Shown here piece by piece: positions 24,061 to 35,500 of a stretch of DNA of 64,000 bases. Position 1 is the first letter of the stretch, and every line of letters starts with the position of its first letter. A program made the translations under genes and the position numbers. The notes beneath the pieces are model-generated. The model was not told the DNA's origin, ran no database searches, and saw nothing but the letters and a program-made list of their open reading frames with translations. The DNA is from Paraphaeosphaeria minitans (lineage: Eukaryota > Ascomycota > Dothideomycetes > Pleosporales > Didymosphaeriaceae): positions 2,356,001 to 2,420,000 of the forward strand of contig WJXW01000007.1 of NCBI GenBank assembly GCA_015832175.1, in the 5' to 3' direction.

Positions 24061-27000
24061 CACCCCCTAAGTGATTACTTAAAGCAGATCACCTATCCTA
24101 AGAAGTAATCTATAATTATCTAAATCTTTCCTAAAGATCTTTAAAAAACTATCTAAAAGCTGTTTAAAGATTAAAAAACTATTAAGAATTGTTCTTCTAA
24201 ATCTCTTTATCTTAAGAACAGTAATTCTATTACCCCCTACTTATTTTAATAGTAAAACAATCACTATTTATCTTTTAAATTATAAATCCTATTATAAATT
24301 GTGTCTAGAATTTTTTCTTCTAGTAGGTTAGGAGCTTATAAGCATGGCATAAAGGCCTAGAGCGTAAACGCTTTTATTCTACTACTCTTTTTGCTTACTT
24401 TCTATTAACTAGAAAGTAATTTCCCCGCTCTTACTAGCTAGTAAGTATAATAGGCAGGCGCGTTTTAATTAAAAAAGAGTAGTAGTAAGAGAAATAAGTA
24501 GTAAGAAAAGAGCGTATTTAGCGCTTAATAATTAAATAGGTAGTAGAGTATATAAGCCCTTTACTAGCGCTTAATTTTCTCTCTTTAATTCTTTACTTTT
24601 AACGCTTTAACTTCCTATCTAATTTAAGCCTACTAGTTTAAGCCTTTAAATCCTACTACCTTATAGTAGGTTCTTTTATTCTAATTATTACTTTACGCTC
24701 TTTCTATTATTTAGAGCTTTACTAACTCTTTTAAATATCTAATAACCTAGCTAAAGTATACATAGTAAAGACTGTAAAAGCTACTAAATAAAGCTTCTAA
24801 TTCTTCTACTAAGATTCTCCTACTTCTTCTACTCTACTAGCTCCTCCTGCCCTAGCTCTAGGCCTCTAGTAATCGCTTAGTGCTCTTAGATAAGTAAGCT
24901 ACTTAGGCTATTTAAAAAGAGCTTTAGTAGAAAAAAGTAATAAATACTACTATAATAATATTTTAAACTTAAGTAGGCACTACTATACCTACTTTACCTA
25001 CTTTTACACTACTATATATAGAATTATTTTATTACTTTAGCTAATTTTACTAATTATTTCTATAGCTAGCCGCATATTTAGACTCTAGCTATAGATTTTA
25101 TCTACTATTAACTATTAGAAAGTGCTAATATAAGCCTTTATTCTAAGATTCTTTTTAGGTTTAACTAATACTTTTTATAGGAGAGGCTAATTACTAAGCT
25201 ACGTAAAAAGGTTAAAGTAGTTTTATAAGCTTCTTTTTTTACTAGTAATTAGGAGGAGTAAGTTTAGTATATAGCTACTATTCTACTCTCTCCCTTCTAG
25301 CTAATTCTTAGTAGAGGATAGGGTAATTACCCTCTTACTCTACCTATTAAAGAGTAGCGTAGTCGCAGCTAATATTTTAATTAAAATAGCTAAATAAGCA
25401 GCTTATTAGCTCTAAAGTAGAGTAGAGGCTAGGTAAGTGCTTCTCCTCTTACTAATTAAAGGAGGGGAGGCTAGGGTAAGCTATTACCTACTGCTAATTA
25501 AAGGAGACGTAGAGGAGGTAGATAGGGTAAGGAATTACCTACTATAGAGAGGAGGAGAAAAGGAGAATAGGGAGAGGAATCACCTACTATAGAGAGGAGG
25601 AGAGGAGAAAGATAGGAAGAATCTCCTACTACTAATTGTAGAGGAGATTCTCGCACCCCTATAATTAAGCAGAGGAGGAAGAGGATCTATATACTTATAG
25701 ATAAGCTCTTTAATCTCCTCTTCTTCTAATTCTTATTCTCTCTCTAATTTTTTCTTTTTTTTCTTTTTCTTTTCTTATTTCCTAGCTCTAAATTAATAAT
25801 TCTAGGTAGTTAATAGATTATTTCTCTACTTACTTACTCTTATTCTGTAATTATTATACTTATATTTTATAAATTTAATAGCCTTTTAAATCTATTAAAC
25901 TGCTAATAAGTAAGAGCCTTTATAAGGCTATTTATTAGCATTTCGCTAGTTAGAAGATATTTTACTTAAAATAATCTTTTTATATACTCTTACCACAACT
26001 ATATATTCTAAATATCTACATAGCGTAGTTAAGTAGTAATTCCTTTGTTCTTTTTTAATTACTAAATAAATAGTTTAAAGATTATTACAATAAACCTTCT
26101 ATAAAGGTCCTAGATCTAGAGTAAGCTTAGTAAAGAATCTCTTAATTGCTATAGCTTCTTTATTTATATATTTAAGCGCTAGAAGCTCTACTTTTATTCT
26201 TAAAGTAGTAATTATGTTCTATTAAGCTACTTTCTATAAGATAGCTCCTCTAAACAATAGGATAATATATCTATAAAAAGATCACCGTGATATTAGATTA
26301 TTAGCGAAAGAGGTATTTCTACATATTAGTAGATTAGGTCTATTATAGCTACTAAAGACTATAGCCTACTATTTAGTTTAATAGAGGTAAAGGATTATAT
26401 AGTTAATAGCAGCAAAGTGTTCTTTACTTAGATTTATTAGAAAGTGTAATAGCTTTAACACTGTAAAGGCTATATCTAGGCGTAGTATAATTACTATGTA
26501 GAGAGCTAATCCTACCTCTTTTTAAAAGAGCTTTATTTATTAAGGAGTAGCTTCTCCTATACTTAGAACAAGATCTTCTACTAATAGAGGTATAGGAGGG
26601 AAGCTCCTAGAGTTTAAAAAGTTAAACTTTTTTATAATCTTATTAATATAGGTATTATAGACTAAAGGAATTAATCTTACTTTTCTATCCCTAATTACTT
26701 AAACACCTAGGAACTACTCTACTAGTCCTTTTAATTTAATCTTGTATTTATTCGCGATCTTTTTTTAAAAATCTAGGGCTTCTTTCTCTTTACTCTTGTG
26801 ATAGAGAAGAAGAATGTTATTAATATAAAATAGAATAATAATACTTTAATTACTGTTAAAGAAAAGGTATAGCTCTTCTAGCGAAGCTAAGAGTCTATAA
26901 AATTAAAGTAATCCTATAAATTCCTTATACTAAAGAAGTAGTGAATCTCTTAAGCTATATAAAGCTTAATTTAATCTTACACACTTTTTTAGCTTTTTAA

Positions 27001-30000
27001 AACTATTAGGTAATTTATAAGTTACTAGATTAGTGGCTGTAATAAGAGTATTTAGAAACGCTCCTACTATATTAAATTATAAGATTTCTAGATCGAATTC
27101 TGCTGCTAGAGCTATAGCTAATTAAAAAGATCTTACTACTAGAGTAGTAGTATAAGTAGAGTAGAGAGTATTCTTTTTCTAAAGATCTCCTTTTATAATA
27201 ATTTAAGCTTTGCACTTTTTAAAGTATTTATTTTAATTAAACTTATAGGTAAAGACTTACTTTAAAGGGAGTAGTTACTCTAACACCTCTAATTATTTAA
27301 TCTCTATTTAGGTACTTTTATCTTGTAAAGTTAAGATCTCCTTATAAGTAGTAAAGAGGAATAGCTTCCTATATAAATAATTATAAAGGTGTTTCTATAG
27401 GGTTAGCTTTAGTATAAGCTTATCTCTATAAGTCTAAGCTATATAAGATGCTCTAGGCGCCTTTCTAAGCATAGAAGCAAATACTATTATATTTAGTGTA
27501 ATATATTCTTCTTACTTAGACTAGGCCTTTACTACTTCTAGTATAAACATATACTCTAATATTATATTAAGATTACTTTAAAGATTATTAGTAATTAGTG
27601 TATAAGTACCTAGCTTCTACCTACCCTCTAGCTAATTATTCTAATTATTTTGCTTCCTTAATCTTTGTAATAGCAGATAGTAATTTATTAGTTAGTTAAT
27701 TTCTAGTGCTTTACTACAATTTTGCCTACTTATTCTACTTACCTCTAGATAGATCTGCCTTTACCTTTAGCGCGCTTATAAGTTATCTACTTTATCTAGC
27801 GTAACTAAGTTATCTACGCTAGGTTAATTAGTAACCTAATTAGTTTCTACTAATAAATAGGGTATTAAATCTTTAGATTCTAGTAGGCTAGCTCTTTTAG
27901 TAGTGTTCTAGTAGTTACTAGATATCTCTTAATTACTTAATAGGTTACCCCTAAGATTACCTAGCTCTAGTGTCTAATTAGGGGTTATAAGTCCTATGCT
28001 TCCTTTCCTATTTAAGTAAATTCTTAGTTACTAGCTAGCTAAGCCTATAGCTTACTTAGTAGTAGGTACCTTAGGTTCTTAATTACTTAGCTATTCTGCT
28101 TTGCTTTTAATTACTTAAAAGTTACTTATAGGTCTAGTAGTAGTTCTTATATACTTATTTGTTTTAGGAAGAATATTAAGCGTATTTTTATATACTTCTT
28201 TTAGATTATTTAGCTCTCCTTCTTAGAGGCTTTCTACTATTTTTAATACTTCTATTTTTAGAATAGATTATTCTTCTAATCCTTTATAAAATAAGGACTT
28301 ATTAAACCTTACGTTTTGTGTAGTAATTACTTAATTAAGCTAAGGAATCTATATTTAGTAGATATTAGAAGCTTTATAGCCTACTAGGTATCTAATATAG
28401 TCTCTAGGATTTACTTTAAATCCTTTTCTATCTTACCTAGCTATACGCTCCTAATCTAAAGAGTAAACTTAGTAGCTATAGGTGTAGATAGCACTCTAGT
28501 TTAGATAAAGATTAGCTATCCTATATTATATTTTTACTAGTTTAAAATAATAAAAATATTGTCTAAACTAAGCATCTAACGTTTTATTAGGTAATTAATA
28601 GCCTAATACTAGGCTAGGAATTATTTCTTAGAGCTAGTATACCGCTTATATAATCTTAGGCTAGAGATTTAATCGCAGATTTATACTTATTCATATTTTA
28701 ATTACTTTTATTATAAGCTCTTAGCCTACTCTTTCTATAGCGCTATTAGGCTTATACGTATAGGGTGGTAGTCTACTAATTGTTATCCCTTTCTAATTAG
28801 CCCAAAATTTATACTAGGATTTCCCTCTCTATAGAAGTATTGCTGTATTATTATTCTAGTAGATTTTTGTAATTTAAAGCTTATATTTTATATTAATAAG
28901 AGCTAAAAAATTCTACTACACTTTTATTTTCTTAGAAAGCGTCTTTATTCTAAGATTAAAAATATAAGGTTTCTTACTAAAATCTTCTTTAATTAGTAAA
29001 ACCTAGTTTTCTCTATTTTAAGTAGTAGGTATATTAAATAGATCCTAGAATAATAAGTAAAATAGCCTAGGTAATTATTTTCTAGGTCTTTTAGAGATTA
29101 CCTAGGTTATATGTGTAGTAGTATAGTGCTTATAATTCTTTCTTAACATTCTAGTAATCTTTACACCTTAGGCTATAGTTACTAGAGCTTATAAGGCTTT
29201 ACTTTCTATATACCCTACTTAAAGGTGCTAGAGGTTCTTAGAATCTAATCTCTTAATATTAACCTAGGATAATCCTTTAGTAGTTATATTTATAATAATT
29301 AGATAAGAGTAGATTAGCTTATATTATAGGAAAGTAAGGTTATGCTCGCATCTTCGGTCTACTAGAATAACACTTTATTCTAGACTTCTAATCCTAAGAG
29401 TGTAATCTAAACTAAAGTACTAAATCTTTACTTTCTTTAAAAGAGCTTCTAATATAATATTTATATAAAAGCCTTCTACTACTCTTACTCTTTAAAGTAG
29501 TAAATCTTTTATAAATCTCCTATTTTTCCTATACAAAGCGTTCTTAATTAGTTTATTACTAATTTCTAAAATTAGGAGGCTTTATATACCTACCTCTACA
29601 CTCTTATTTAATAATTAAAACGTCCTAGGAATAAGTCTTTTATAATTATTAACTAGGTAAACTGCTATAGCACTATCTAGTATTATATATTCTAATAAAG
29701 GATAAGTGTTAGAATGTAGAGTAGAGTAGACACCTAATGCTCTATTATCTGTAGGTAGATTAAATAGGTTTAGTAGAGTAGTAGTAATACTACTAGGATA
29801 CTTAATAGTCCTAGTGGAGGATTATTTCTTATTCTATCCTACCTTTATAATTGCATTATAAAGGTTTAACCACTTAGGCTGCTTAAGTTAATTAAGAATC
29901 TCTAATTTTTCTTTATTAGTAAGATTAAATAATAATATTTTATTCTAGGGTAATCTAGCTATTGTGGTTTAAAGTCTTTAGCACTTTATTAGTTTCTACC

Positions 30001-31044
30001 TATAAGTATAGGGCTTATAGGGACAGTTTGGTTGTTTCTTTGTCTAATTAGACAAACTAGAACTATTAGAGTTAGTAGATTATCTTAATAATCTATTAAA
30101 AGTGGCAAATACTCTACTTGTTTTATTAGAACTAGATTAGATTAAATACTTCTAGATAAGCGCTAAAAATACCTTCCTTAGATTGTTTAGCGTAATCTAA
30201 TTCTATCCTAGCGTCTTATTCTAGATTAGCTGTTAGTTTATTAATTAGGCCTAATCTAGTGCTATACGCGCGGCAATTATATTTAGGAAATCTTAAATAG
30301 TAAGTAGTCTACTAATTTTACTAATTAAGTAAGTCTTTACTTTTTAATAGAGGAGCTGCGACTCTTTAAACTAGGTCTTAGGACTTTATTTTGCCTACTT
30401 AGCCTTTTTAAAATAAGTATAGTATAAAGCTTAAACATTATTCTGTGTAGCTCCTTTATTTAGTGCAAGATCTTTCTTTAAGAGTTAAATTAGGGACTAA
30501 AGCGTAGTATAGCGTGTATTAACTAGAGTGATTATAGTAGGAGTAAGTAGATTAGGCGATACTATAGTGTTTACCTAAGTCTAGAGATTCTGTATCTTAG
30601 TATAGTCTACTTGCTAGTCTAAAACTGCTACTCTATATTCTGCTATTTATAAAAGAAAACTCTTTTTATCTATTTTATACTTAGTAAGCTCTGCTTTATA
30701 TAATTAAATACTTACTATAGAGGCTGTATCTATAATTAGTAATAGTTTCTGTAAAAGCGGAGGTTATTCTAGCTTTATGTAATTAATTACTAGAGTGTTA
30801 ATTACCTCTAGGTTAATTTAGTTCTAGATTCCTTTTAAGTTTACTTAGAATTAAAGCTAGATAAACTAGTAGAGCTAGCTAGCGCAATTAATAAGCTATA
30901 CTTCTACTATTTTAACAATTTTTATAATTAGAAATAAAAGGGTTGTATCGTAGAGAGGTTCTAAATAGAGTGTTATATAATAATTTAAGCGTTACTAAGT
31001 AGGTAGGGAGAATTGTCCTACGTTCTAAGCGCTAGGCTTATAAC

Positions 31045-31239
31045 TATTGTAGTAAAAAGGGCTTAAACTATTATAGGATATTTAGGAGTAGAGTTGTAAA
31101 GAATATAAATAGCTAATTGTAGGAAAGGATGCCGAAAGGGTAGACTATATACAAAAGAAACAAGCCTCTTAGCAAGAATCCTGTGATATAAATTAGTGGA
31201 TCTAGAAAGAATTACGGAAGTGAGTGTTTTACTTTAACA
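31045..31239 (-). repeat. LTR of Copia copy 2 (5' LTR in element sense)
   Basis: 195 bp, complement of the copy 1 LTRs, beginning TATTGTAGTAAAAAGGG. Followed by AATTA, which pairs with GATTA before 23866. Confidence 0.88.
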
Positions 31240-32904
31240 AATTACAAGCACATGCTAAAAACTATACTTAGGAGATTATATATTAGGATAAAATACCTGC
31301 TAATGCGAAACTAGTTGGCATAACATAGGTATTTAACACTAAGAGGAATAAATAAGGTAAAGTTATAAAGCGTAAAGTAAGACTTATTACTTTAGGCTTT
31401 TTATAACAACTAGAACTAGACTATCTAGAAATATACTTACTAGTAGTACAATATAAATTATTAAGGATAATATTGTTTATGGTGTTAATATAACATTAGG
31501 GACTATAATAACTAGACTTTAATATAGTATACCTAAATAGCTTTCTACTAAACCTTATCTATAGTTAATGCCTAGAAGGTGTAGGTAATTCTTAATTAGT
31601 TATTTAGTTCCTAAAAACGCTTTATGGCCTTAAGCAATTAGGACAAGAGTGGTATAAAGTGTTATACACTTTTCTTATTAGACTTTAATTTAGATAGGTG
31701 TACTTTAACCTATGTGTGTTTATTAGCCTAGAATTAATACTAGGGATATACGTTAATAACGTGCTAATAGCTAGTATAAAATATAGCATTAACTTATTTA
31801 TATATACTGCTAGATAACAGTTTTCCTATAAAGATCTAGGTTAACTAGAACTTCTCCTTAGCCTTAAAATTAATTATAATGAAAATAGCGGTATATTTAT
31901 TTACTAAACTACCTATATCCCTACTATCCTATAAACGTATAGTATAGAGAAATGTAACCTAAAGAAAACTCTACTAGATCTAAACGCGTTTCCTTCACGA
32001 TTGTTGCCTAATACACTAGTAGACCTAGAATAATAATAATTATACCTATTAATTATTAGGTTGGTTAATTTTATCGCCTTTATCTTAAGACTAGACCTGT
32101 CCTACTTAGTTAGTATAATAAAATCCTATAATTTAAACCTATTAGCTACTTACCTTACACTAGCGTTCTAGGTGTTAAGGTATCTTTAGGGTGTAGAGCG
32201 ATAGTTAAGAATTTTACCTAGTAATTCTAACTTTTGTGTTATTACTATAGACATGTATTTAGATGTGTTATCTAGAATAGACCTAGATAACGTAAAGTTA
32301 TTTTTAGGTTTTATACTTTAAGCGTTATCTATAACTATTATATAGAGTTGTAAAAGGTAAGGTTATGTCACTTATAGTATAATAGAAGCTAAGTATATAG
32401 TAGTGTTACTTACTACTACCTACCTTATCTAGGTGTAATAAGCTATGTCTAAGATAATTAATACCTAAGTTACCTACTAACTCTTAGTTAATAATAAAGC
32501 TGCTATTACCCTAGTTTAGGATTAAAAGCTAACAGCTAAATCTAAATATATTAGTATTTATTACTACTTTGTTTAAGAAAGATACTTAAATAGCAAATTT
32601 ATAGTTTAGTATATGCTATTAATTAACAATCTAGTAGATCTATGTACTAAGGCGCTCCTATTACCTACCTTAATAAGGCTAATAGACATAATCTAATAAC
32701 TTTAAAAAGGACCTTACAATTAAGATATTTAGGTATTAAATTACAGTAAACGGGCACCTCCGCCTAGGAGGACTGTTGCAGGAACTTCTGGTGCAGCTGG
32801 AAGGTGCCTAGCGCCTATAGAAGGAGCTAGTCCTCTATTAATATATACGTCACCCACTAGCTAGATTAATCCATCACTCATACTCTCTACTTTACCTTTC
32901 AACA
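31240..32904 (+). mobile_element. 3' half of a plus-strand Copia with 3' LTR
   Basis: A different Copia family from copies 1 and 2. Plus-strand readings include IPANAKLVGIT and VFNTKRN near 31290-31350, LDFNIVYLNSFL near 31515-31550, LELILGIYVNNVLIAS near 31730-31777 (YVDD turned to YVNN) and NSGIFIYQTTYIPT near 31880-31920, then an RNase H region to about 32,700. It is stop-filled. The 3' LTR follows. The 5' half is absent at 31240. Confidence 0.82.
32774..32904 (+). repeat. 3' LTR of the terminal Copia fragment
   Basis: About 131 bp, beginning TGTTGCAGGAACTTCTGG after GCCTAGGAGGAC and ending TTTCAACA. It still has intact CpA sites, unlike most of the block. It marks the edge between repeat DNA and gene-rich DNA. 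Confidence 0.6.
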
Positions 32905-33050
32905 TGCTTCTGGTAGCTTTGTTATCCTGTGACATGCAAATTCGCTTTGTTGATAGCTAGATGACCGGATCCGCCGCTATGTAAATGTTCTTTGGCTCAA
33001 AGGTATTCGAAATTTCATCCATCGCTGCCTCCTTGCAATGGCTTCCTAGG

Positions 33051-33639
33051 CTATGTCTGCTTTGCAACCTCATCCATCAGCGGCTTAGCGGGCATCGTCG
33101 CGAACCTTGCCATGACCTCCAAGTTCTTCTCCTTGCTCATCTTCTCATCACTCTTGCTGACCTCGGCCAAGATCTTGAAGTAGTCGATGTAAAATGCAGG
33201 GGTGAACGTGTTGAAGAACTTGGCCTCCACCTCAAATGGATTCGAGAAAGTGTGCGGCGCGCGAATGGGCACGGTCACGTAGTCGCCCACTTTGGCGTCG
33301 ACGATGGTGTTGTCGGGTGCGTGGAAGCGAACGGTACCCTGGGTAACGAGGAAGGTCTCGTCATGCATTTCGTGCCAATGCGCGGGAGGGCCCGCAGTTC
33401 CAGCTGGGACGGTGAATTCGGCGCTACCGATGCGGTTATCTTGCACTGTCAGTTTGACAGAGGGCCTCGGAAGGTCTCAAGAGCGAGATGCTGGGCTTAC
33501 CCGTCCGCGAGCCATCTTCCATGACTCTGCATGTTATGTGGCCTAGCTTGAGGATCTCGCCCGATTTCGCGGGCACAAAGTTGATGGGCCTGCGCGGCAT
33601 GTCCATCTTGGCGAGAGCTTGTCGGGCTTCGTCGTCCAT
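33051..33639 (-). CDS. Cupin-domain protein
   Basis: Two exons (33639-33501 and 33445-33051) around a 55-nt intron with GTAAGC and CTGACAG ends; the spliced product is 177 aa. A single cupin barrel is visible: motif 1 GPPAHWHEMHDETFLVTQG gives metal ligands H69, H71 and E76, and motif 2 around GDYVTVPIRAPHTF gives H111. All four ligands are kept, so a metal-binding cupin of the Cupin_2 type is likely. Such proteins include dioxygenase-like and isomerase-like enzymes; the substrate cannot be told. No signal peptide is seen, so it is probably cytosolic. It is the first gene beside the repeat block, about 150 bp from the last LTR, and shows no sign of damage. Confidence 0.85.
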
Positions 33640-34242
33640 GATGGCGATGTGAAGAAACTTAGTGATCGGATGAGCGTATATTTACGAAATTGCGACTCGG
33701 CATAAGACTGTTTTCACAGAAGATGTAAGGAGGATAGAGCGAAGACGCGAAGAGTAAGCTAATATATGACAGCAGGTACTACTGCGGAGAGCCGATCAAG
33801 CTGCAAGGAAGCACAAGCTAGCGGAAGTGTAATACGAGTGTCCGGCATTGGAGGCAGATGGCACGATTTCGCCAATTGCTGTGTTTCCCAATGTTCTGGA
33901 GCGAACGGGCCCATGTTGTGTCTCTTAGTTGTTGAGGCGGGTGCATAAGAATGGTTCACCGTCACAACTTCCCCGCGGCCGGATGCGGTTAGTGCGGGGA
34001 AGGTGCATCAACAGACACTTGGAGGGTGAACGTTACGGTCAGGCCGCGAAGCTCCAATCAAGTTGACAACGCGCACTTCGACCTGAGTGTTGACACAGCT
34101 ACCTAAGCCTCACTCGAAGCTTCAGACAGATTAAGAACGTGTCACGCTGGTGCCTGTCGCTCTTTGATCTCTACTTAATCCGCCACTCACGCAGTATTCA
34201 GCAGCGACTCAAATCACCCGAACACGGCATCATTCAGCAGCA

Positions 34243-34971
34243 ATGGCAGAACGCTTTCAAATGCTCGAGAACAACCCGCAAGTGATGAACCACCTTGCTT
34301 ATGAACTCGGTCTGGACAGGTCACTTTCCTTCTACGATATCTTTTCGCTCGACGACCCAGACCTCCTCGCCTTCATCCCGCGGCCCGCCCTCGCACTGCT
34401 CGTCATAATACCCCTCACGCCGAGCTGGCACGCGGCCCGCACCGCTGAGGACAAGGACAGACCGGACTATGCAGGGCAGGGCGAGGAAGAGCCTGTCATC
34501 TGGTTCAAGCAGCTGGAGACCATCGGACACGCGTGCGGATCAATTGGTCTCACGCATGCCGTGTTGAACAGCGAAGCATCCAAGCGCGTTCAGCCTGGCT
34601 CAACGCTGGATCAGATCCGCAAAGATGCGCTGCCGAAGACGATGATAGATCGGGCGAAGGTGCTGGAGAACTCAGACGCGTTTGCGAAGGCGCACGGAGA
34701 TGCTGCCAGGCTTGGCGATACTGTAGCCCCGGCATTTGAAGTGGAAAATGGACAGCACTTTGTTACTTTCGTCAAGGGCAGAGACGGTCATCTTTGGGAA
34801 CTGGAGGGTTCGAGGAAAGGCCCGCTGGATCGAGGAGCGTTGAAGGAGGACGAGGACGTACTGAGCCCAGCAGCATTAGAGAAGGGTCTTGGGAGGTTGA
34901 TCAGGATCGAGGCAGATAGTGGCGGAGACCTAAGGTTCTCTGCCATCGCACTTGCCGAGAGTCTGGATTGA
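34243..34971 (+). CDS. Ubiquitin C-terminal hydrolase, UCH-L3/Yuh1 family, altered active site
   Basis: Single exon, 242 aa, normal family length. UCH enzymes (peptidase C12) trim small adducts from the ubiquitin or Rub1/NEDD8 C-terminus. The core is clear: PVIWFKQ (residues 84-90), TIGHACGSIGL with nucleophile C98, HFVTF with H172, and HLWELEG at 183-189. Two features look odd. In UCH-L1, UCH-L3 and Yuh1 the oxyanion glutamine is six residues before the cysteine (KQTIGNxC); here KQ is followed by two extra residues (LE), so E92 occupies that position and Q90 is eight away. The catalytic aspartate of ELDG is E188. The reading is continuous with no intron that removes LE. Whether other fungi share this is unknown to me. 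Confidence 0.9.
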   Translation: MAERFQMLENNPQVMNHLAYELGLDRSLSFYDIFSLDDPDLLAFIPRPALALLVIIPLTPSWHAARTAEDKDRPDYAGQGEEEPVIWFKQLETIGHACGSIGLTHAVLNSEASKRVQPGSTLDQIRKDALPKTMIDRAKVLENSDAFAKAHGDAARLGDTVAPAFEVENGQHFVTFVKGRDGHLWELEGSRKGPLDRGALKEDEDVLSPAALEKGLGRLIRIEADSGGDLRFSAIALAESLD

Positions 34972-35500
34972 GCACTTTTCGGGGAGCCCAAGTCCCACAT
35001 AGGCTTCGTCTACTAGCAATCGTTCAGATCTAGTCGGACCATTGCAAGGCGGGAGTTGAAATGTTGCAGACCATGACTGTGAACCAGTGTTCATACCTGA
35101 CTGAAAGCTTCACCTTACGCATCTTGGAGCGTTTCCACAGCGGCAAAGAGTGGCCATCGAAGTAATGATTCATGGTCGTTCGATACTGGACGAAATACCA
35201 ACTCGAAAGGCGCTCTCTAAAGATATTTGTCATCATTGCTACATGCGTGAGCTTGCTCACAATCAACGTTTCACGTAGGATCATGGTGGAGAGGCATAGT
35301 TGCGGATGCCAGCGATGAGAGTCGGACTCGGAGCGACTTCGCTCCATGAGTGTCGGCAGCATTGTTCGGTCCTCGGTTTGATCAGATTCGTTCCGGTATC
35401 GGAGGTCGCAGCTGCTAGCGGGGTAGTGGGGTTAAGCACAAGCCGTCCCGAGAAATGTTTTTGAACGCGCGACAACCGTCTGAGTCTGTAATATTGCAAA
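34972..35500 (+). other. Intergenic, LEU2 promoter
   Basis: 529 bp between the hydrolase stop and the LEU2 start. Short frames here show no domain. It holds the candidate Leu3 site listed separately. Confidence 0.5.
35393..35402 (+). promoter_or_regulatory. Candidate Leu3-type site upstream of LEU2
   Basis: CCGGTATCGG matches the CCG-N4-CGG everted half-site form bound by Leu3-type Zn2Cys6 regulators (best yeast sites CCGGNNCCGG), about 100 bp before the LEU2 start codon. Position and target fit; binding is inferred. Confidence 0.45.

Larger units (their letters stand above)
23866..31239 (-). mobile_element. Ty1/Copia retrotransposon, copy 2, inverted (RIP-degraded)
   Basis: Same family as copy 1 but in the opposite orientation, 7.4 kb. 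The 195-bp LTRs are at 23866-24060 and 31045-31239 and read as the complement of copy 1 (TATTGTRGTAAAAAGGG .. ACTTTAACA). The reverse transcriptase active site is on the minus strand near 26,805-26,850, again with NN for DD; the tandem-repeat block is at 25430-25690. The flanking 5-mers are GATTA and AATTA, one G/A mismatch. The left flank is minus-strand Copia gag and the right flank is plus-strand Copia RT, so the pre-insertion locus was already chimeric or was rearranged later. Confidence 0.9.
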
